A stretch of 16,980 bases of DNA. Origin: an uncultured Collinsella sp. GTDB lineage: Bacteria; Actinomycetota; Coriobacteriia; Coriobacteriales; Coriobacteriaceae. Every line of letters starts with the position of its first letter. The first letter of the stretch is position 1. Below, piece after piece: positions 1 to 4,919 of the stretch. The DNA is taken from NCBI GenBank assembly GCA_900544065.1, contig UQTR01000038.1:1-16980 (forward strand). The letters are read 5' to 3'. Under the pieces are notes generated by a model. The model ran no database searches and had not been told where the DNA came from. It saw only the letters and a list, made by a program, of their open reading frames with translations. The position numbers were made by a program, and so were the translations under genes.

Positions 1-121
1 AAGATGCACTAGGCCTGGACGAAGTCCGGGCCCGCGCCTTTAGACGCGAGCCCGGAGCCCGTGGGTTATACCCTAAGAGCAAACCACCCTTTTTAAGGGT
101 GGTTCTGATTAGCCGGTGGGT
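1..121. other. Structured non-coding stretch with two stem-loops, perhaps the 3' end of an upstream transcript
   Basis: No gene is recognisable. One stem-loop pairs TCCGGGC with GCCCGGA, with an inner CGCG/CGCG helix, at about 26-57. A second pairs AACCACCCT with AGGGTGGTT at about 82-103, with a T-rich loop. The second looks like a terminator, but neither strand has a clean T-run after it. Because the window starts here, this could be the tail of an operon or of a structured RNA whose 5' part is missing. I could not match it to RNase P RNA, tmRNA, SRP RNA or a tRNA. Confidence 0.35.
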
Positions 122-151
122 GTTCTTATGAATGACTAGTCATATAAGAAC
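122..151. repeat. 30-bp near-perfect inverted repeat (possible operator or recombination site)
   Basis: The arms GTTCTTAT (122-129) and ATAAGAAC (144-151) are exact reverse complements. They enclose the 12-bp palindrome ATGACTAGTCAT (132-143), with only a two-base GA asymmetry. The stretch is AT-rich compared with the genes around it. It could be a regulator-binding dyad, a site-specific recombination site or a hairpin. No partner gene lies beside it in this window. Confidence 0.5.
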
Positions 152-200
152 GTCCAAGTGCCGGATTTTGTCATTTAGTGTCGTCCTCAGCGACTATTCT

Positions 201-446
201 GGGGGGTCGTGGTCAAAAAAGGGCAAATATGAGTACTGTTGCCATTATGGTCGCATTTATTTTGCTATAAATAATAGCTCCTGATGAGATTTGTTCTCAT
301 TAGGAGCTACTTTTATTGAACATATGAGGAGAAATGACGTCGCCTGCGGACGCGTGGGACGTTGAATAGTTCCTGAAATGATCAAAATCGCTGCTACTAA
401 ACAGGTAGCAGTACTCATATTTGCCCTTTTTTGACCACAGCCCCCT
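201..446. mobile_element. MITE-like element with 30-bp perfect terminal inverted repeats
   Basis: Positions 209-238 and 409-438 are exact reverse complements over 30 bp. Each begins GTGGTCAAAAAAGGG when read inward and ends in the AGTACTG end. The match continues imperfectly outward into G-rich ends (201-208, 439-446). The roughly 170-bp interior is AT-rich and contains a terminator hairpin (275-309) and a small CTGCTAC/GTAGCAG hairpin (391-411). No transposase is encoded. This architecture of long inverted repeats, small size, low GC and intergenic position fits a non-autonomous miniature transposable element or a structured intergenic repeat. Read inward, both arms carry the same short reading frame (GQKRANMST), which may be coincidental. 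Confidence 0.55.
275..317. terminator. Terminator-like hairpin inside the inverted-repeat element
   Basis: A 15-bp stem pairs 275-289 with 295-309, with one G-T wobble and the loop TTTGT. It is followed on the plus strand by CTTTTATT. On the minus strand the following bases are also T-rich (ATTATTTAT), so it could act in both directions. It lies in the centre of the 209-438 element. Confidence 0.55.
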
Positions 447-569
447 CGGAAACTCTTTCCAGAGGCGTCAAACAGCCATAATCCAAAGGTCGCCTCAAAC
501 AATTAGCCGGCTAAGAGCGTACATGTTTGGGTCGTATGAGTTGGGAGCGAGTCGATCGCAACGCGCGTG

Positions 570-815
570 CTAGAGCAGATTCTCCTGCGCCCATGCGATG
601 ATGTCGCTCGACTCGTAAAGCGGCTTGCCGTCGATGAACAGGCAGGGAACTTGGCGCTTTCCGCCGACGGCGATGAGTGCCTGTTCGGCTTCGGCATCGG
701 TCGAGATATTCCGCTCGGGGATGGTCACGCCGTTATCCGCCAGGAAGCGCTTCACCTTAATGCAATACGGACATCCGGTCATAACGTACAGCACGAGTTC
801 GTGATTTGTAGCCAT
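570..815 (-). CDS. Glutaredoxin-family thiol-disulfide oxidoreductase (81 aa)
   Basis: This is a small cytoplasmic thioredoxin-fold protein that reduces disulfides or glutathionylated/low-molecular-weight-thiol adducts. The dithiol active site is CPYC (Cys15 and Cys18 of the 81-aa form). The cis-proline segment QVPCLFIDG and the C-terminal ESSDIIAWAQENL helix are typical of glutaredoxins. The length matches the family. I chose the ATG at 815 because GGAG lies about six bases upstream; an in-frame start further upstream (854) lacks this and adds non-homologous residues. It lies about 50 bp downstream of the TipAS regulator on the same strand and may be co-transcribed with it. Actinobacteria of this group often lack glutathione, so the true thiol partner is uncertain. 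Confidence 0.88.
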   Translation of the reverse strand: MATNHELVLYVMTGCPYCIKVKRFLADNGVTIPERNISTDAEAEQALIAVGGKRQVPCLFIDGKPLYESSDIIAWAQENLL

Positions 816-866
816 AGGTCTCCAATCGGTTGGTGTTTTGATTGAGATACCCAAAGCCGCTGCAAT

Positions 867-1694
867 CTAAGCGCGAGCCAACGACGACTCGATAGCCTGG
901 ACCAGAAACGCCGTGGCACCGGTACCGCAAGGCTTGTCGTAGTAGTCTACGAAGCGCTGGTCGGCGAGGTAGCCGTGGGCGAGCCCCAGATATGCCTCGT
1001 CTTGGGGCTCGCTGCCCCAGTTGAGAGCAATCCAGCGGCGATGCATCGCGACGAGCTTGCGAGCCTTGCTGCCTTCCGGTTCGCCATCGCCCATAGCAAT
1101 CGAGAGCTGGCCCAAAATGGCACGTTCAAGCTCCTTCATGTCATTCCATGTCTGAGGGTCCATGTCCAGCAAGGCCTCGTTTGCTGCATCGACGGCTTCA
1201 TCACCATAACGCGTCCGGGCCTCGGCGCCGTAGCGCTCCTCGTTTTCCCGCACGGTGCGCCAGCGCTCCAGTTGCGGCAGGACGGCGCCCATGAGCGAGA
1301 CGGCTTCGTCGAGCGACATGCCAGTGTTTTGCGCCAGGCGCGGGGCACAATCCTCGATCATTGCCTCCATGGTGGTCTCGTAGGTGTATTTGCCGTGGTC
1401 ATAGCACCATTTGCAGTAATGGTCGGTCGTGGCGCCTGTGGCATCGGTACCGCAGTCATCGGGCGTGAGCAGCATGCCGCAGCTCTCGCAGTAGTGCTCG
1501 GGCATTTCGAGCAGGTGAGACAGCGGCTCTCCGGTCACGGCGGCAATGAGCTTCATCATGTCGATACCCGGCGTGACCTCGCCGCGCTCCCAGCGGCTGA
1601 CGGCCTGGCGCGTTACGTAGAGCTTGGCGGCGAGTTGCTCTTGGGTGAGATCGTTGGCGCGACGGACGGCAATGAGTTTTTCTGCAAAGGCCAT
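867..1694 (-). CDS. XRE-family regulator with zinc ribbon and TipAS antibiotic-recognition domain (275 aa)
   Basis: This is a predicted DNA-binding transcriptional regulator that senses a small molecule. Residues 1-60 form an XRE helix-turn-helix (LTQEQLAAKLYVTRQAVSRW). Residues 66-104 form a putative zinc ribbon with Cys69/Cys72 and Cys94/Cys97. Residues about 150-272 resemble the TipAS domain, shown by the YGAEARTRYGDEAV start and the AHGYLADQRFVDYYDK segment near the end. In TipA of Streptomyces this globin-like domain binds thiopeptide antibiotics, but there it is joined to a MerR-type HTH; here an XRE HTH replaces it. The start is supported by a GAGGAG site upstream. The gene is divergent from trmO, and a dyad plus a 17-bp-spaced promoter precede it. 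The ligand and targets cannot be read from the sequence. Confidence 0.88.
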   Translation of the reverse strand: MAFAEKLIAVRRANDLTQEQLAAKLYVTRQAVSRWERGEVTPGIDMMKLIAAVTGEPLSHLLEMPEHYCESCGMLLTPDDCGTDATGATTDHYCKWCYDHGKYTYETTMEAMIEDCAPRLAQNTGMSLDEAVSLMGAVLPQLERWRTVRENEERYGAEARTRYGDEAVDAANEALLDMDPQTWNDMKELERAILGQLSIAMGDGEPEGSKARKLVAMHRRWIALNWGSEPQDEAYLGLAHGYLADQRFVDYYDKPCGTGATAFLVQAIESSLARA

Positions 1695-1724
1695 GACGGC
1701 TCCTCTCTGCTGGTTGATGGCTTA

Positions 1725-1753
1725 AGCATACGCGGCGGCTAGCACCCTTCCAA
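1725..1753 (-). promoter_or_regulatory. Predicted sigma-70 type promoter of the TipAS regulator gene
   Basis: On the minus strand, TTGGAA (1753-1748) and TATGCT (1730-1725) are separated by exactly 17 bases. They sit about 30 bp upstream of the start codon at 1694. This is a good -35/-10 pair for housekeeping sigma factor. Confidence 0.55.
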
Positions 1754-1768
1754 GCAACCGTTGGTTGC
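1754..1768. promoter_or_regulatory. Dyad GCAACC-GTT-GGTTGC abutting the -35 box (candidate operator)
   Basis: This perfect 6-bp inverted repeat with a 3-bp spacer directly touches the -35 box of the predicted promoter for the XRE-TipAS gene. Such a position suits autoregulation or activation by the regulator itself. It lies between two divergent genes, so it could affect both. Confidence 0.45.
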
Positions 1769-1822
1769 ATAATCGGCGGCCGCAGTAGGGAATTGCGCAC
1801 AGCGCCTCGCGCACCCATGCCG

Positions 1823-1828
1823 TACAAT
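1823..1828 (+). promoter_or_regulatory. Predicted -10 box for a leaderless trmO transcript
   Basis: TACAAT ends seven bases before the ATG at 1836, which is where transcription would be expected to start. No Shine-Dalgarno sequence precedes either candidate ATG (1827, 1836), so a leaderless mRNA is likely. No well-spaced -35 box is obvious. Confidence 0.45.
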
Positions 1829-1835
1829 GACCGGC

Positions 1836-2573
1836 ATGGAACCTATCGCACACATACATACCGACCTGCCGCAGAAGTTCGGCATTCCGCGCAACAGTTT
1901 TTTGGCGCCTCATCTTGAGGGGCGCATTATCTTTGAGCCGGAGTTTGCCTTTAACGCCGCGGTTGCAGGGCTCGAGTCCTTCTCGCACTTATGGCTGCTC
2001 TGGCGCTTCGAAAACGGAACGCCGGGCGGCACGGCGGGGGATATTGCTACCGATGCCAAAACACAGGACAAAACTGGCACCAATGCCAAGTGGTCAAAGA
2101 CCGTACGTCCGCCACGTCTGGGCGGTGCCGAGCGCGTGGGCGTGTTTGCCACGCGTAGCCCGTTTCGCCCCAATCCCATCGGCCTCACCTGCGTAAAGCT
2201 CGACCGCGTTGAGTTTACCGACGGCGGCCCCATCATCCACGTGCTGGGGGCTGATCTGCGCGACGGTACGCCCATCTACGACATCAAGCCCTATATTCCG
2301 TTTGCGGACTGCCATCCGGACGCAACGGGCGGCTGGATCGAGGACAACCCGTGGCAAGAGCTCGACGTTGAGTTTCCACAAGCGCTGCAAGACAAGGTCC
2401 CGTCCACAAAGTTGCCCGGCTTAATCGAGGTCCTTCGCCAGGATCCACGCCGTGCCGGCAGCAAACACGAGCCCGATCGTGTCTACCACTTGGCATACGC
2501 CGGGCTCGATATATCGTTTACGGTCGATGGGCCGCAGCTTACCGTGACGGATGTCGATGACGCGCAAGGCTAG
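1836..2573 (+). CDS. trmO: TrmO-type tRNA (N6-threonylcarbamoyladenosine(37)-N6)-methyltransferase (245 aa)
   Basis: This cytoplasmic enzyme of the TsaA/TrmO (YaeB) family uses SAM to methylate N6 of t6A37 in tRNA-Thr and related tRNAs. The family signature RSPFRPNPIGLT is present at about residues 109-120, followed by the conserved LRDGTPIYDIKPYIPFAD block. The C-terminal extension (LRQDPRRAG, HLAYAGLDISFTV) matches full-length TrmO rather than a TsaA domain alone. The ATG at 1836 is preferred because a TACAAT -10 box sits seven bases upstream, implying a leaderless mRNA; the ATG at 1827 would add three residues but overlaps that box. Divergent from the TipAS gene. A lysine/asparagine-rich insert (residues about 66-88) lies between conserved blocks. 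Confidence 0.9.
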   Translation: MEPIAHIHTDLPQKFGIPRNSFLAPHLEGRIIFEPEFAFNAAVAGLESFSHLWLLWRFENGTPGGTAGDIATDAKTQDKTGTNAKWSKTVRPPRLGGAERVGVFATRSPFRPNPIGLTCVKLDRVEFTDGGPIIHVLGADLRDGTPIYDIKPYIPFADCHPDATGGWIEDNPWQELDVEFPQALQDKVPSTKLPGLIEVLRQDPRRAGSKHEPDRVYHLAYAGLDISFTVDGPQLTVTDVDDAQG

Positions 2574-2687
2574 CCTCCGCGGCGTTTACACTCAGGTCAA
2601 ACTTAGCATTAAAACTCATGCCAAAGCCGTCCGTCCTGGTGGACAATAACGCCTACCGAACCAATTCGCTTTGCACGGGAGCTCAGC

Positions 2688-3899
2688 ATGAAATACGACT
2701 TCACCTCAATCATCGACCGCCACGGTATGGACGCCATTGCCGTTGACTCCTGGGGTGAGATCCCCGGCATGGCGCCAAACGTACCCGACGAGGGCTTCGA
2801 CCGTATCCCGATGTGGGTGGCGGATATGAACTTTGCCACGGTGCCTACGGTCCAGGAGCACATCATTCAGCGTGCCCAGCACCCTATGTTTGGCTACTTT
2901 GATCCGCGTGCCGAGTACTTCGATCGAATCATCGAATGGCAGAGCCGTCGCAACGGCGTTGAAGGCCTGGCGCCTGAGCACATCGGCTACGAAAACGGCG
3001 TACTGGGTGGCGTCGTATCGACGCTGCGCGCTTATGTCCAGCCGGGCGACGCGGTGCTGGTCCATAGCCCCACGTACATCGGCTTTACCAAGTCCATCGA
3101 GGCCGCGGGCTACCGTATTGTCCATAGCCCGCTGAAGCTCGACGATCAAGGCGTATGGCGCATGGACTTTGAGGACATGGAGCGCAAGCTCGCGCAAAAC
3201 CACATCCATGCTGCCGTTTTCTGCTCGCCGCACAATCCCTGCGGCCGCGTGTGGGAGCGCGACGAGATCGAGCACGCCATGGACATCTACCGCCAGCACG
3301 ATTGCGTGGTGGTCTCGGACGAGATTTGGTCCGACATCATCCGTCCCGGACATAAGCATATCCCAACGCAGTCGGTGAGCGAGGACGCCCGCATGCGCAC
3401 GGTCGCCCTTTATGCGCCCAGCAAGACCTTCAACCTGGCGGGCCTGGTTGGCAGCTACCACATCATCTACAACGAGACACTGCGCGACCGCGTGTGCGCC
3501 GTGTCCAACAAGACTCACTACAACGAGATGAACGTCCTCTCCATGCACGCGCTCATCGGGGCCTACCAGCCGCAGGGCTACGAGTGGGTGGACGAGCTCA
3601 ACGAGGTCATCAAGAGCAACGTCGACTACTTCTGCGATTACGTTGACGAGCATTTCGAAGGCGTGACCTATTCGCGTCCGCAGGGCACGTACATGGTGTT
3701 CCTGGACTGCACGGAATGGTGCCGCGAGCATGACCGCGATATTCAATGGCTGCTCGACGAGGGCGCCCGCGTAGGCGTAGGCTATCAGGACGGCCGTCCG
3801 TTCCACGGCCCCTGCCACATTCGCGTGAACCTGGCGCTGCCGCTTTCGCGCGTAAAGGAGGCGTGCGATCGCCTGAGTCGCTACGTTTTTAATGCATAG
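2688..3899 (+). CDS. MalY/PatB-family PLP-dependent aminotransferase / cystathionine beta-lyase (403 aa)
   Basis: This is a fold-type I pyridoxal-phosphate enzyme of the MalY/PatB group. These enzymes usually cleave C-S bonds (cystathionine, cysteine S-conjugates) to pyruvate, ammonia and a thiol, or act as aminotransferases. The N-terminal RIPMWVADMNF block is typical of MalY/PatB. The PLP-contact elements SPHNPCGRVW (Asn183) and SDEIWSDI (Asp211) and the Schiff-base lysine in APSKTFNLAGL (Lys246) are all present. Length is normal. A GGGAG site lies seven bases before the ATG. The gene stands about 115 bp after trmO and is followed by a hairpin. The exact substrate cannot be assigned; MalY in E. 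coli also represses maltose genes, which should not be assumed here. Confidence 0.9.
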   Translation: MKYDFTSIIDRHGMDAIAVDSWGEIPGMAPNVPDEGFDRIPMWVADMNFATVPTVQEHIIQRAQHPMFGYFDPRAEYFDRIIEWQSRRNGVEGLAPEHIGYENGVLGGVVSTLRAYVQPGDAVLVHSPTYIGFTKSIEAAGYRIVHSPLKLDDQGVWRMDFEDMERKLAQNHIHAAVFCSPHNPCGRVWERDEIEHAMDIYRQHDCVVVSDEIWSDIIRPGHKHIPTQSVSEDARMRTVALYAPSKTFNLAGLVGSYHIIYNETLRDRVCAVSNKTHYNEMNVLSMHALIGAYQPQGYEWVDELNEVIKSNVDYFCDYVDEHFEGVTYSRPQGTYMVFLDCTEWCREHDRDIQWLLDEGARVGVGYQDGRPFHGPCHIRVNLALPLSRVKEACDRLSRYVFNA

Positions 3900-3918
3900 C
3901 AAACGTTCTCTGTGTATA

Positions 3919-3951
3919 GGGGCCTTTTGGTCAGATTGGCCAGAAGGCCCC
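3919..3951 (+). terminator. Hairpin after the MalY-type gene
   Basis: GGGGCCTT (3919-3926) pairs with AAGGCCCC (3944-3951), and TTGGTC with GGCCAG can pair within. The stem is strong and lies 20 bp after the stop codon, but no T-run follows. It may be a weak terminator or an mRNA-stabilising structure. Confidence 0.5.
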
Positions 3952-3997
3952 ACATGGTAAGGCGTCCGTAATCATTGGGCGCCTCGCGTATGCCGCC

Positions 3998-4006
3998 TGC
4001 TATTAT
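3998..4006 (+). promoter_or_regulatory. Extended -10 promoter for the binding-protein/kinase operon
   Basis: TGC followed by TATTAT forms an extended -10 element about 40 bp before the start at 4047. A TTGGGC (3975-3980) lies 20 bases upstream, too far for an ideal -35 box, which fits dependence on the extended -10. Confidence 0.4.
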
Positions 4007-4046
4007 TAGCCCATTGCCGTCAACAAACAGGACCGTCAGGAGCTTG

Positions 4047-4919
4047 ATGAAAGGACCCCGCCGCCCGGCTGTCATAACGTTATTCCTTGCGCTCGCGATA
4101 GTGGGTGTATTTGGCGTGGCGATAGCGGGCTGCTCCGGATCGAGTGGCGGCGCCTCGGCCTCTTCGGCAAAAAGCACTGCCTCGCAGACGAAAGGCGATG
4201 ACGAGAACCTCAAGACTCTCAACGTCGGTAGCGACCTTTATCCGCCGTTTGTCTATGCCGACGAGTACGGCGAGACGGTCGGCCTGGATGTCGAGATTCT
4301 GACCGAAGCCCTGGCCCGCATTGGCTACAAGCCAAAATACCAGCTCATTGACTGGGAAAAGAAGAAAGACATGCTGGAGAGCGGCGAGCTCGATTGTGTC
4401 ATGGGCAGCTTTAGCATGACGGGCCGCGAGGACGAGTATCGCTGGGCGGGTCCGTATCTGGCGAGTCGACAGGTGGTCGCGGTCGATCCCGAGAGCGACA
4501 TCTACACGCTTGCCGATCTTGAGGGCAAGGTCGTGGCGGTGCAGTCCACTACCAAGCCCGAGGCAATCCTGCTCAATCGGCTGAACGAAAACGTCCCGCA
4601 GATCAAGGAGCTGTACAGCTTCTCGGACCGCTCCTATCTGAATCCGGCACTCGTCGAGGGCCTGGTCGATGCTATTGCCGCGCACGAGTCGTCGCTGCTC
4701 ACCTACGAGAAAGACTATGGCGTGACATATCGCATCCTAAACGAACCGCTGCTTGAGGTTGGCCTGGGCACTGCCTTTGACATCAACGATGCGCGCGGGA
4801 TCGACGTCAAGCTCACGCGCGCTTACCAAGAGATGCTTGCCGACGGTACCATGGAGCGCCTGGTGTCCAAGTACTTTGATGACCCTTCGCCATTCTTGAA
4901 CGTGGAGGGGCTGTCGTGA
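4047..4919 (+). CDS. Lipoprotein solute-binding protein, family 3 (SBP_bac_3), 290 aa
   Basis: This is an extracytoplasmic amino-acid-type binding protein anchored as a lipoprotein. The signal peptide (residues 1-28) is hydrophobic and ends in a lipobox IAGC with Cys29, followed by a Ser/Ala-rich linker. The SBP_bac_3 domain begins at LNVGSDLYPPFVYAD and includes ELDCVMGSFSMTGREDEY and the DLEGKVVAVQSTT hinge region. The ATG at 4047 follows AGGAG by five bases. The stop codon overlaps the GTG start of the hybrid kinase, so the two are translationally coupled. No ABC permease or ATPase lies beside it, which suggests that it presents ligand to the kinase instead of feeding a transporter. The ligand is unknown, perhaps an amino acid. 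Confidence 0.88.
   Translation: MKGPRRPAVITLFLALAIVGVFGVAIAGCSGSSGGASASSAKSTASQTKGDDENLKTLNVGSDLYPPFVYADEYGETVGLDVEILTEALARIGYKPKYQLIDWEKKKDMLESGELDCVMGSFSMTGREDEYRWAGPYLASRQVVAVDPESDIYTLADLEGKVVAVQSTTKPEAILLNRLNENVPQIKELYSFSDRSYLNPALVEGLVDAIAAHESSLLTYEKDYGVTYRILNEPLLEVGLGTAFDINDARGIDVKLTRAYQEMLADGTMERLVSKYFDDPSPFLNVEGLS

Noticed and set aside
257..502. 81-aa minus-strand reading frame across the inverted-repeat element, or its 53-aa internal-ATG form
   Set aside because: It is made up mostly of the inverted repeat, the hairpin stems and AT-rich DNA, has no clear ribosome-binding site and no recognisable domain. It is better explained by the repeat structure.
975..1742. 255-aa plus-strand open frame
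   Set aside because: It is the antisense shadow of the XRE-TipAS gene, which has clear domains, a promoter and a ribosome-binding site.
3919..3951. Canonical rho-independent terminator after the MalY-type gene
   Set aside because: The stem is strong but is followed by CACATGG instead of a T-run, so it is reported only as a hairpin with moderate confidence.
2706..3953. 415-aa minus-strand open frame
   Set aside because: Antisense of the MalY/PatB-family gene; low-complexity composition with no domain, an effect of high GC.
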